Assembly (NCBI RefSeq): GCF_024139115.2
Contig: NC_085141.1
Span: forward strand, 378,292,995-378,356,994
Reading direction: 5' to 3'
DNA from: Armigeres subalbatus
Lineage: Eukaryota; Arthropoda; Insecta; Diptera; Culicidae
Length of the DNA: 64,000 nt
Shown here one piece after another: positions 22,999 through 35,500 of the stretch (positions within the stretch are counted from its first letter, which is position 1; every line of letters begins with the position of its first letter). The notes beneath the pieces are model-generated. The model saw only the letters and a list, made by a program, of their open reading frames with translations, was not told the DNA's origin and searched no databases. The translations under genes and the position numbers were made by a program.

Positions 22999-23412
22999 AC
23001 TGCCAATAATTCATTCCTACTTATCTACCAAAAATGTAGGCAATTTTTATTTCGGTCAAAATAAAAATAACACATTACACCCAGGTTTTTTTACGCGGTT
23101 GGAATTCATTAATTTCTCGGTTAACCTGAACTTTCACAGCTTTTTAAATACCCCCTGAATTTTCTTTGATTTTTTGTGAATTTTTTCGTGGGGTTAACTC
23201 ATTGCTTCATTGACGCTGAAGGTCTTAAACGACCAAAACCAAACCGTGTAAAAAAAACCTGGGTGTATGTTATAATCATGTTATGACGATCATGAAATTG
23301 TTTTCCCTCCATCATTGACAGAGAGTTTACAACAAAATTATTGCAAGTTTTGTTATTTGTAACACATATTGATATAATTGCGATACAATTTTGTTATGAC
23401 TAACTGGTCGGG

Positions 23413-23832
23413 TTGGGCAGTACGCCGCGATGAGCGTGATTGTGCCGACGGAACCCTAGCAGCACAATCCAGACGGATTTGGTTGCAGCAACTCATATGT
23501 GACTAAATTTGGTTGCATATGGGTCACAAAAACTTTTGTGCAACAGGTGTGCTGCTTGGGAAGTAGTCACTTCGACACCGATGGCCTCGATGATGTTCAG
23601 CTGAAAACTTGGCAGCAGACGACAGTTGTTGTATCGGAGTGCGATGGCCACACCACCTCCTCTGGACGGCCGATCGAGTCGCACGATGCGGAAGTTCGGG
23701 ATGTGGTTTAAGGTGCGTTTCAGTGATGAACGCCACGTTGATCTCCTTTTCCTCGAGGAAATCAGCCAGTTCGATGCTTTTGCTCTTGAGCGAGCAAGGG
23801 TGCCAGTTGACCAGGACCACCCTAGCAGCCAT
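23413..23832 (-). pseudogene. Jockey-clade ORF2, N-terminal endonuclease part
   Basis: Begins ARVVLVNWHPCSLKSKSIEL, then INVAFITETHLKP, the first two endonuclease blocks; after a frameshift FRIVRLDR and RGGGVAIALR follow. It ends at 23413, where the TIR element enters. The remaining endonuclease and RT resume at 21198, the frame crossing the insertion point once one TT duplicate is removed. Confidence 0.82.
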
Positions 23833-23849
23833 TTACAATAATGAACATG

Positions 23850-24916
23850 CCAAAAGTGAAGACCTGGTCGAAACGGGTTTTGCAGCCGCGCAGTCGAGTG
23901 GCAAGCTGTGCAAAGATCGGCATCAGCTGCTCGGAGTGTAGAGCGGAGCATTTCTTCCGGAGGGTCAGTTTGATTCTCTGGCTGCCGACGGAATCCAGGA
24001 GGAGGAAGCGGGGCCAATCGCTGGAGGATGGAGCTGGTGGTGCTGGTGATGATGCTGCTGCAACCAGTCGCTTGTGTGGATGCAACGGTGGAAGTACTTG
24101 TACCTACCACTCGTCGGGGAGCCAGGAAGGTTCACCTCGTCGATCACTGGAACACGGTTCCTCTTCGGATGGGCTTTGTTGGATGCTTTCTTTCGGATTT
24201 CCAGGAACTCCGCGCTTTTCGGACAGCCTTTCGTAGTGGCCCGATGTTTATTGCCACAGTTGGCGCACTTTGGATCGGCCTCCTCCATCTTGTCGCACTC
24301 ATCCGTCGGGTGCAGTTCGCCACACTTGTTGCAGCGCGCGGCCATGTGGCAATTCCGGGTGCTATGCCTGAAGTTGTAGCATTTGGTGCACTGTGTCACG
24401 TAACGGTGCACGGCCCGGTATCTCTCCCAGCCGACGACGGTGTAGTTAATTACTCCGACCAGCTTCAGATCCTTGAACGTGGAGCCCTCGCAGCAAAGCC
24501 TTGAGCGGCTTCGTGCCGGGGAGGTCATGAGTGTAAAACTCATACTTGTGGACCTGTAGGAACTCCACGATAGATTTGTGGTGATCTTGATTAGCAGGCA
24601 TCACCTTGACTCCCTCGCTGCAAAGCCGGAACGTGCACTTGAGGCCCTTTGCAATAAGCTGGCGGATTTTCGGCCGCAAATCCGGTGGATCGCCCTTCAC
24701 AAACACGGGCGGGCACTTCTCCTTCCGCTCCGGTTGCACCTGCGGCAGCTGCGATTGCTGCTTCTTCCTCTTTTTCGGCGGATTGCCGGCGTCATCAAGC
24801 GGCAACGGCGAGAACACGTCGCACTGGAAAAGCTGCTTGGAGGGGTTTCCCGCGCCTTCAAGAGCAGTGCGCTTAGGCACTTTTCCCGCGACCGAATCGG
24901 CCACTGAGTCTCCCAT
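23850..24916 (-). pseudogene. Jockey-clade ORF1 (Gag-like, CCHC zinc knuckles), frameshifted
   Basis: Probable start is the Met of MGDSVADSVAG at 24916. A basic region follows (PPKKRKKQQSQ), then a KGLKCTFRLCSEGVKVMPAN-type domain, then, after a frameshift near 24480-24540, LKLVGVINYTVVGWERYRAV. Three zinc knuckles come next: CTKCYNFRHSTRNC, CNKCGELHPTDEC and CANCGNKHRATTKGC. ORF1 proteins of this type bind LINE RNA and form the particle with ORF2. A His-rich stretch (about 24080-24050) precedes the C-terminus, which shifts frame again near 23965. Confidence 0.85.
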
Positions 24917-25045
24917 GATGGGCCCGGGAGAAAATAACGCCAACGCGACGAAGCGAAAACGTAAACAGCGAACGAACGAGAAAAAACGCTTGGAAGAAAC
25001 ACGCTGCTGTCTCGAACTGGAATGAGCTCGACTCGCACACGGCAG

Positions 25046-26474
25046 GCACTGTTGCTTTGATATAGAAAGAAAATCTTGCGATGGACCCGAAGGCCCGTGA
25101 CATACCGCATTCTGATATCCGTGTTAGGAATGGACGGGATTGGTTACATATGAAATGTTTGCTAGCTTTGCAAAAATTGAAATTTTCAATAGCTTATCGT
25201 TAATATTCTTAAGTTTCAATTAAATAGGCGAATTGCTGGAGAGTGTCCGAGCCGATTGATATATGTATAAATCTTTAGTTTAAAATCCATCGAAAGATAA
25301 AGGCGCTAGTAACGTTAGAAATATTCCCTTTCAGCGTAACGCTTTCGATTTCCAAAAATCTAAATGACATCCAGTATAGTAAAGAAAGACGTAGTCCTAC
25401 GTCAAAAAGAAAGGCGTGAGTCCTGCTTCAAAATTAGGCGAACGATTAATCAGAATGCGGTTTCCATAGTGAGAAAACTCTCAAGTATTGCTTTTAGCTG
25501 ATGGTTTTCGAGCTTGTACGATAAGTGAGTACAATGCAGGCGAAAATAGCTGGCGTAAATCTGAAATGAAAAAAAAATCCCATGCGCCGAAATCAATTGA
25601 TGTGGAGAAAACTCCGTTTAATAAACAACCTTTATAGAATATCCTCTTTTTTACAGGCATTCCACCATCAATATCTGAAAAGAATAGAACTTAATATCAT
25701 CAGCTTTGATTTTCTTTACTCATCTATGAAAATAAAAAAAAATAAAAATATTTTTACATTTTTATTTGAACCACGTTTTTTTCTTCGTTTTTGTTGTTTT
25801 CTTCCTAATTTTCAATGATTTTCTTTTTTTAATTTTGGAATAAATCACCTTCCATACTTTTTGGGTTTACTGATCGTAATAAATCACAGATGCAAAACAA
25901 ATTTCATAATTGTTTTATGTGTCGTTTTTTTTGGAATAGATCACGTTCTTTTCACTCTAAACTGTTCCTCTCATAAACCGCTATTTTATATCTATCAATA
26001 CTTCCTTCCACATCATCGTCGCAACCGTTTATCGTGGGTGTTTTATCTGGGTTTGTCATTTGATGCGCGTTCGCTGTTTTTAGTACTTTTTGGTTTGTTG
26101 TTTTGGTTGTCTTATTGTAGTTTCACTTTATTGTAATAATTTATAATTAATTTATATTAAGGGTTAATCAATTTAGCGCTGCTCACATTTTTCGTCGTTT
26201 GTTGTCTGTCTTTTTAAGATACCTTCAGAATTCAATTATTAAATAATTACCTCTTTGGGTTTGCTTCTCAATTAAACTTACCTATCGACTAGATAATTAT
26301 TAATCAGCAATTAGGTTCATTTTCTTACACTTTTCCACATCCGATACATAGAAGCCTCACCCGCTCGTCGCTCCCTTTCACGCACCGCACTTTTGCTAAT
26401 GACTATCACTATAAACAAAACTGCTGCTTTGGACTATACTAAGAGAAAACACGTTCATCATGCGATGAACTATG
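25046..26474. other. 3' flank of the ABCA gene, probable 3'UTR, no other gene
   Basis: AT-rich. The ABCA 3'UTR should extend leftward from 26474; AATAAA-type hexamers on the minus strand (for example complement of TTTATT near 26127) could serve polyadenylation, but none can be singled out. At 25225-25420 a diverged relative of the composite repeat's right end is visible (CCGATTGATATAT, GATAAAGGCGCTA, GACGTAGTCCTACGTCAAAA). Confidence 0.5.
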
Positions 26475-26581
26475 TTACTGTCCGTTGGATGTTTCCTCGT
26501 CGTAATGGGCAAACTTGAGGAACACCTGCTCCAGGGTGGTTTGGCTGAACGAGTATTCCTCGATGTCAAGTTCCATTTTGG
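26475..26581 (-). CDS. ABCA exon 11: C-terminus and stop
   Basis: 107 bp, ending with TAA (26477-26475). It encodes KMELDIEEYSFSQTTLEQVF-LKFAHYDEE, the characteristic ABCA C-terminal 'S-x-x-Q-T-T-L-E-Q-V-F' motif, then a short hydrophilic tail. The acceptor AATGCAG|CC follows a 60-bp intron with a T-rich tract. Downstream sequence is AT-rich and would carry the 3'UTR. Confidence 0.9.
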
Positions 26582-29500
26582 CTGCATTAAAAAAAGGAAA
26601 AAGGTGTAATTTAGGGGTTTACTTAGCATTCACGAACTCACCTTTCTCAAGCCGCGAGAAGCACTCGGCCAAAGAACTGACCGCCTGCTGGGGTACCGAG
26701 TACACCAAGCGATCGGCAAAGCTTTCCTCCAGGGTGGCACTAGGGAACAGATCAGTCACAAAGTTACGCAACGCCATCGATCGATTGTCGATGCAGTTGT
26801 TAATGACCGGTACCGGTCCGATGTGCTCCGAACTGTTCTGATCCAGCTGCAGCTGCTCCTGACTGCTACTCGGCTGACTCTCGATCGGTGTCTCGCTGTA
26901 TACGCTTTCGATGTGCTTCAGTTTGATCTCAAGCGTATAACCTGCCCCGTAAAGGTTCTTCAAATGCTGCGTCGAACCGAGGCATCTGAAAAATAAAATC
27001 TATTGAATACCCAAGTCGTGTATGATTAATAGACCGACCAAACGTACCTCAATTCTCCTTTAACCATAATTCCTACACGCGAACACAGCGCATCCGCTTC
27101 CTCCATGGAATGCGTCGTCAGCATGGCACAGCGTTTTCCATGGAAGCTAGCGAGAATGGTATCCCACAGGAATCGTTTTGATTTGGGATCCATACCGGTG
27201 GATGGTTCGTCCAGCAAGACTACCTTCGGCGAACCGACCATAGCCATTGCATAGCTAAGTTTTCGACGGGTTCCACCGGAACAGTGTTGCGTTTGCTTGT
27301 TGGCATGCTCGCTTATGTGCAGACCCTTCAAATAGGTAGTTATCAAGCGGTTCATGTCCTTTCTCGCCACTCCTCGGATGCGAGCGTACAGCTCGAGGTG
27401 CTCCCGAACCGTGATGTTCTTCCACAGGGCGTCATGCTGTGGGCAGTACCCTAGCGTCTTGAAAGCATCATCCTGATTGATGGTAATGCTGTGACCGGCC
27501 ACTTGTACGGTTCCTCTCGTTGGCACCGTCTCTCCTGTCATGATTTTCATGGTCGTCGTCTTACCAGCCCCGTTGTGCCCCAACAGACCCAGAACTTCTC
27601 CGGCATCTACGGCAAAGGACAAACTACGCACGGAAACCTTTTTCCGTGGTGGTTCGTCATCTGAGCAGCAGCAGCAGTTCCCACAGAGCGAATCCTGGGA
27701 GAACTCCTTCCGTAGACTCTGAAAAAGCGTATCACGTTTTCACAAAATGACTTTATTTTCACAGACAATTGTAACAGACCTTCACCAGAACAACTGGTGG
27801 AGTTTGTCCTGTTTGATCTTGAGTAGTCAACCGGAATATTTTAGAGCGCTCATTCCGCACATCTTCATCCTCGTGCTCTCCGATGCATTGATCTTCCGTC
27901 ATAACATCTTCTTCGCTCTGAAATTTGAAAATTTTAGCCCAGCACAAACCGGAACTTATTCAACTCTTACCGTAGTGTGGTGAAACAAATCTCGCAACCG
28001 TCCGCCACTTTTCATAACGTCCGATATCCGTAGGCAGAACGCCCAAATCGGAATGTGCAACAGACACCCGCAGACCATCACAATCATCTCCTCCGTCATA
28101 TAGTGGGCCATCGAAAGTTCCGCACAAGCCGAGCTCAGCCGGCAGGCAATGTAGACCCGATCGACGAAGTACACCGTGGCGTACGGAATGTACATCGGGT
28201 TGATTAGCGAAAACACAAAATGTAAGGCAAATGCTGCTTTCACCTCTGCATGAGTTGGAAAAATAATCATTCTTAGACATTCTGAAATGGGTCTCGATTT
28301 CGCAGACAATACTCACCAATTCCTAACATATCTAAGAACACTACTAATATAAAAGGTATCAGTCCGACGAAGGTTAGAATATTCGGCAGAATGGACTGCG
28401 CTGAGTCGGTTCGATCGAAAAAGTAGGAAAAGCACGTGGAACACAGAATACCCGCCGGTGAGTAAAGGAACACCAACAGCCCTAGAGTTATAAGTGCCGG
28501 TGGCTACAACAAACAAAATAATTTCAATTAGATACGATAGATTGTTGAATTAAAGAATTACAATTACCTGTCGGAACGAGGGAATGTCAAACAGATAGAC
28601 CAGTCCCAGCAGGGCGGCACAGATCAGTATCATCAGCACGGACAGCACGATGAAGTACGCCGACAGGTAGAGCGACGAGGAAAGCCCGTTGACACGCAGC
28701 TGATTGCGGGCCTTCATCTCTCGGTCGTACACCATATCGACGGCCAGCGAAACCGGAATCAGAACGAAGATCATGCCAACGAACAGCGCCGACGAGAAGG
28801 TTCCGATGTTGAACTCCTGCGGCTGCGTTGTCTGCTGGAATGGGTGCGAGTGGAGTTCGATGTCCAGGATCGATTCGGGCGATATCGTGGCGGGAGGTGC
28901 AATCGAGGATGGTTGACTGTGCTCGGCGAACAAGCGCAACAAACTATTACTAATTAGGTTTAATATTACTGGTAGACTATGCTGAGTAGTATCATTGTAC
29001 AAGGTAGTTATTGACACATTCGTCCATGATATTGAGTTGATGTTGAACGCGGCCATGTGAGGCGCAATGTCTAGAAGCAACGAGAAGTTGCCATTGTATT
29101 CCTCGGTAACGTTCGACGATTGCTTCAGTTCGGCAATGAAACGGTGATAGAGATATGATGATTCTTTGGATTGCTGCTGGACGTTGTGCTGATGTTGATG
29201 ATGCTTCTGGTGGAGCAGTAACGGCGATGGAGATGACTGCTGTTGCAGCAGATGGGATTGTTGCAGCTGTTGCTGCTGCATGTGGTGATGGTAGAGGTTG
29301 TGTTGCAAAAACAGTCTATTTGTATTATCATGTACCGCTATCTTTGTAATATTGCTGCCGTACGTTGTATTATCTAGGAGTATTGAACGCATCACCGGCG
29401 AAATGACTTGGATTGAGTTCAAGTACAAACCTAATGCCGTAAATGCTAGGGGTAATATGATTAACAGATAGAGACGCTGAATGTCACGAAATAGTATTGT

Positions 29501-32500
29501 AATCCTAAGTTTAAGTAACGCTACAATGGTGTTCATACAAGACGGTTCCAGCACGATGTCCTCCAGATCCATCCAGTTGGTCTTGTTTTGACTATTCAGC
29601 TTCACAACCGATGACGAATTATTGGCGGGACCTTCGTAAACGCTCTTAGTGCTCTTGCTCACCCCGTTACGAGACCTACTGTGCCGTTTCCTCTGTACCT
29701 TTAGATTTGGCGATGTGCCCGTCGAAATTTTCACACTCTGCACAACCTCAACTTCGTTAGTCGTCAGTCCATTGATGGGTATGATTGTATCAAAATCCAG
29801 TCCATTGTCCGGAAGCGAAGTCTTATTCTCGAGATTTTGTTCCTCCAGCAAATTTTTAGTGTCATTCTTCAGCGATTGATAGCTATTACTCCGTTCTTGT
29901 AGTGACAAACTTCTAGGCAACGCTCGATTCTTCATCACCTTCCGGCTTAAACTATCCACTGCATAGCCACTGTCTTGTTCCTCTTCATCTTCGGTTTCCA
30001 CTTTCTGCTCTTCTTCTCGTTGAGTTTCCAAGTGCAGGAACACTTCCTCCAAGGTAGTCATCGATACTCCGTACGAGCAAATGCCCAATTTCATATGCTT
30101 TGTTTTAATTTCACTTTCGATATCGTCAAACAACGAAACGAACGAGTTCACAGCATCGTGTGGCAGAATGTAGCTCAGTTCTCGACCGTGTCGTCTAGCT
30201 TTCTCTGCTTTCGGGACGTGATCGTTCACTAACTTCGTAATCGCTACCTCACATGCATTCGAATCAAGCACCAGTGTTAAATGATACCCAATTCCGAATT
30301 TGTTCTTCAGAAACAGTGACGATCCACAACACCTCAGCCGACCTCTCGATACCACGGCCTTTCTCTCCGCTAAAATATCTGCCTCATCCATGAAATGCGT
30401 TGTCAACAAGATTACTTTTCCATGCTTTCTGTTCTGCAATATGGACCACATATGTCTTCTGGAATATGGATCCACCCCTGCAGTTGGTTCGTCCAAGATA
30501 ATAATCTTCGGATCACCAATTATTGCGATCCCCACGGACAGCTTCCGTTTCTGGCCACCACTCAAATATTTCACCCGAGTTTCAGCCGAATCGAACAAGT
30601 CAATATCCCTCAGTGTCTTCTTAACTTCACTGTCAATCAAATTAGGCGCAATTCCTCGCACCGCTGCGAAGAAATACAAATGCTCCTTCGGCGTCAACGT
30701 CTCGAACAGAATGTCATGCTGCGGACACACTCCCGTCATTCTCCGGATCATGGTCATGTCATTTGGGTCCCGAACGTCATATCCAAATATGTACACCGTG
30801 CCCGAAGTAGGTGACGTCAGTCCAGTCAAAATATTGAACAGCGTACTCTTCCCGGCTCCATTGTGTCCCAAAATGGCCGTAATCTGTCCTTCGTAGATCG
30901 TCAAATTGATCCCATTAACCGCATTAACCGGCGGCTTCCGACACGAGTGAAACGTCTTGTACAAATCCACTATCCGAATGGCCTCCTTGCCTCGCATCTC
31001 GCGCGAGACCGGCTCGATATCACGCGTCTGTTCGTCCATATTGTTGAACGAGTTGGCCGACTCACCGTTCAGCAGTGGCACTTTTGGCACTTTCTTCTTG
31101 CACCAGTAGTGGCGACTGAGACAGAAACAGGGCCGCTGCTTGGTACCATGATCCGATGGTATCACACAATCGAAGTAGAATGCCAATGCGGCGTACAGAA
31201 GAATGTCCACCACCAGCATCAGAATGGACCCACCGATTGGGATGCCGGGCCCGGTCCACAGGTTGTTCAGTGTTACGCCCTGGCCGGAAATGTCCAGCAC
31301 CAGGATTTTATCCATGGCGAGGGCAAAACCCGTCGGCGATATCAGTGATACCGTCCACAGGGCCGCCGAAGTGTGCTTATCGTCGATGAACACCTGCAGG
31401 AAGTACAGCAACGACATGATGTTGACGGCAAAGTTGCCCAGGATGCCCGCGGTCTGAAACAGACATTGAGGTTATGTGTTATTGAAGGGTACTTGATGTG
31501 GAACTAAAAACAACTAAATGCTATTGTTTGCTAATATTCCAACTTCTGACTGTTTTTCTTTTAAGATGTATATAGTTAAAACCTAAGATTTGCATGAAAT
31601 CATGCAAATAATATTTGTTCCGGCCTTACTAACGTAATTTCCACCAAGCAGTATTTGTCCATCAAAGTTCACTGCATGATTGCCATGGGGATAGGCCATA
31701 CGACCGAGTTTTTACTCGATGCCCCCAAACTCGACGACAAGGAGGAGTCCCATAAGCAGGCTTGTAAAATGTCATCTGCATGTCATTTGACTAATTTGCT
31801 CATAACTTTCTTTAGAAGCAAATTTTCTTCCATAATTTTGAATGTACTCATAACGCTTGAGTAGGGTTATATTTTTGTCCAAGGGTACATTGCTCTAAGT
31901 ATAACATCAAAGGCTGGAGAGTGAAAACTCTCCAAAATGTCACGTGTCATTTGACATAATGTCATTTGAATGACATTTTGCCTCCCACGCCCCAGATTAC
32001 ATATTTACAGCAAAGTCTCGTTAGACAAAGTTGTAGGCCCATTTAACCGCTATAAGTTCGTCATACAACATGAATTGATAGCTACCTTCTGAAACAAGTT
32101 CTGGGAAAATTATACAAACGAATGCAAATGACATTTTACAACACTGCCCATAAGGCTACACTTTGAAGCACAAGCTGACTCTCAATAACGAAAAAATGGC
32201 CCAATACACAACATTACTCGTGAAATCCTTATATTCAGTATTAGCTATTCATTATTGAGCTGCAACGAGTAGATTAAGCATAACCCTTTTATTTTCACTG
32301 AAATTTAATGATCTGCTATTACATATTTTACCTCACCCGTAAGATTTTCATTCAATCTGCTAACATAAACAAACAACCATGCGTTCACCATCAATTTATC
32401 AAGCAATCGAGTCATTTTACATCATCAAGCGTTTCGCCCTTGGCCTATTTTTTAAACATATTTTAAATGAGTTAGAAACAGATTAAAACCTTAATGTTTT

Positions 32501-35500
32501 GAGCAGGAGATCATTGTGAAATATGACTACAGTTAAACCTCCATGAGTCGATGTTCTATGACTCGATATCGACTCATAGAAGCAAATTATTCCATATTAA
32601 AAAATATTTTCTGGGTTACTACGATGGTCCCTTCAAACAGCATCACAAGGTTTGTGTATTCCACATCTCGATATTTCCTTGAGTCGATGGTCCCTTCAAT
32701 ATCGACTCATGGAGGTTTTACTGTAGTTTTATAAATTTTGCATCTGCACGTTGAAATGGCTCGGTTTACTGGTTTATATTGATGAGAACATAGAAAAAAG
32801 CTTGAAGGTGCATACTGTACTGTTCTGCCTTTCCTATTTTCGGTTTCTTTCATCGACAGTAACGAGCTTTGGGAAAAACGCATTCTCAGAGGAAGAGGCC
32901 CCGTTACGCCTTCTTCGTATCACCGTGTTTAAGGTGGCCATAACAAAGTTAAACTAAAATGTCAAAATAATAGATAGGAAGGCAGGAAAATCCTAAATTT
33001 TCCACATTTTGACGAAACATCTAATATTTTCGTTTCATTTATTTGAACGCTAAATAGTAATTCCTTGTTCATTCATTTGAACGCTAAATAGTAAATCGAG
33101 TCAGCCATTTTTGCCCCTATCGTTTTCCATGCTGCTTCACTTGATCACGGTATACAGAATCAAGGTAGGCTCGTAAAGAAAATGACAGTTCAAAAGTGAC
33201 GTAATTGCTATCGCAGTATGGACGAGTGCAAAAGAAGGCCGTTCTAAATCGTAAAGCGTTGGTTTGCTTCGTCCCGAGCAGCGATAGCAGTGACGTCAAT
33301 TGTTTACAATGAAAATTGATGTTTATACAAGTGTCGATAGTTTTTTTTCCTGTCAATTAAAGATTCAATTGAATGATGGGTCATTCGAAAGACTGGTGGG
33401 CGAAAAATGGAAAATTAAAGGGAAAATATATTTCGAATTAAATATGTATTATTGATGTTGAATTGATGTTTGTGCCTATTATGGTATATGTCGCTCCAAA
33501 AATTTGTTTTGCGGCAAGTTTTCGAAATGACATAATATACACCAAAAGTAAATCGAATGAATACGTCTCCTGCTGTCAATTGAATAGACAGAGGCTACTC
33601 AATTGAGATAGGAGAATGGTTCGGCACTTCATGCCATAGCTCCTATTTCCATCCCATCAAAAACAAAGCAATGAAAAGGATTTACAAACTCCCGCATGAA
33701 GGGGGAGGGAAGAATATCAGTGTGGAAGCTGATATATCTCCACTGGCAAAAGGAAGGTGGTTTGATTTGCTCATATACCTGTCGTGTCCGGCGGGGATGG
33801 CTGAACGAATCAGCAGCTGCTGCTCGATTCGCAACCAACTTACACAAATACATCACAAAACTGAAGGCTCATATCGTTCATCTGTCACTTTCGCATCTGG
33901 TACTCATAGCTAATGTATATGCCCCCTTATTCAATCAACATATCCAGAGCCGTGGCGCACTATAGGATTTCGGGCGGTCATTAATCGAAAATGTCATGTC
34001 TTCCGAATTATTTTAAAATATTTTCTCTCCATTGTCAATACTCTAATTAAGAGAAATTCTGAATTTGAAGTCTCTAGGTGCACTAGTTCCAAAGATATAA
34101 GGTGGCAAAGTCAGAAATGGGTAAAAAGTTAGCAAATTTTCTGAAAAATATTTTATTTTCAACTATTTATTGAAATATTTTTTAAATGTTTTTTCTTCAA
34201 TGTTAATACATCATTACAAAGGTTATTGTATAAGCTTTTAAATGGTGTGCAAAAACTAATGGTTACACTGTGAAAAAAATTGAAAAATGCGGAAGCAATA
34301 TTTTTTCCAAAACGACGCTATTTTCAACTTTGATAGTGAAGAACTTTTTTCCTCAGGAATCCCCGGGTTCTTTTATGATACACATCAAGGACAAAGCTTC
34401 GACTAAAATGTCCTGAAAGAATTTCTTGCCAGTATTTGCAATTAACAGAGTTAAGTCACTCTGATTTTTTCATTTGTTTTTTACCGTGTTTTGCCTCTCT
34501 CGTACTCCAAGGTTAATGCTCATTCCAAAAACGAATGTTTGATAGAAGGCCCGGAGACCCCTAGTGGTATATATCAACTAACTCAGCGCGAAGAATTGAG
34601 GTGATGTCTGTATGTGTGTGCATGCGCGTCTGTATGTATGTGCGCAAAAGAACGCAATCGCCATTTAGACACTTATTTGTGTCCGATTTTCTCGCAACAA
34701 GTTTCATTCGACGGGAAATCTAGTCCCATCGTTTCCTATTGAAAATGGGTCAGACTGAACTATGCGCTCAAAGGGTATGGTCAAAATACATTTATTGGTA
34801 ATAACTTCGACTTTATTTATAACCATTTGAGCTCATTTAATTAACTTTTCAAAGGAGTAAATGAATAAAACCCCCAATGCAATGCAGCACAACGGTAACG
34901 GAAGGATTTAACAGTTCGCTCATATATTTCCTGTCAAATTTTACCGTTTCCGTCGCCATTCCGCTGAAATGCGTTTGGGGCTTGAGTGGTTTGAGTCATT
35001 CTCTAAACCTAATTTTCTGAGCTATTCATTAGCTACTGATGGAGAACTAAATATGAGATTTCATAATATGTAAATATTTATAAATCTCCTGGAATCAATA
35101 ATTCCTGACATGTTTATTGCAAAAGTAAAGACGAACAATATCTTAGTTAGAACGGAGCGTATGAAATTCCTGCTAGTGTTCATGAATGTCTGGCTAATGG
35201 TAGGGAAATATTTATTCACTCATCTACACTTTGAGGTTCACTGGCTGAACAACCAGCGGAAAGTCAATATAAACAGTTGAAGAAATTTAGAACTCATAAT
35301 GCAAGAAAATGATCAAGAGAGGCAAATGTTGACATTTTCCTTCGTGCCTTACATGAATCAGATCCATTTTAAGCTCGATTTGGATAACGAGGAGACGTTG
35401 GAAAAAATTTTTCACTTAGTTATTCTTATGCCATGCGTAATTTTGTAATATTTGAAGATTTTCAAAAGTTCTTTATCTTCTAATACTTTAGATGAATTTA

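Larger units (their letters stand above)
21199..23412. mobile_element. 2.2-kb non-autonomous TIR element inside the Jockey-clade LINE
   Basis: Termini CCCGACCAGTAGATAGTAAC and, inverted, CCCGACCAGTTAGTCATAAC. Flanked by TT on both sides (21197-21198, 23413-23414). Deleting the element plus one TT restores the endonuclease reading frame of the host LINE (through AAYCPTQAKAG), which fixes the boundaries. No transposase is seen. The element itself contains a TA-MITE (21685-21884), an internal duplication and a dispersed repeat (22690-22998). Confidence 0.83.
19052..25045 (-). mobile_element. Jockey-clade LINE (Juan-like), split by a 2.2-kb insertion
   Basis: The minus-strand order is complete: 5' UTR (about 25045-24917), ORF1, ORF2, then a 3' UTR ending in an A-run (plus-strand T-run 19051-19060). 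ORF2 is interrupted at 21199-23412 by a TIR element. Jockey clade is inferred from the two-ORF layout, ORF1 zinc knuckles, and RT motifs GVPQGSILGSLLFN and FADDTSI. The 3' UTR contains a tandem of GGTTATCAAATTTTTA-like units (19140-19195). Confidence 0.85.

Noticed and set aside
28704..31348. Plus-strand open frames opposite ABCA exon 5 (for example 30300-30896)
   Set aside because: They are antisense shadows of a well-supported exon with intact ATP-binding motifs on the minus strand.
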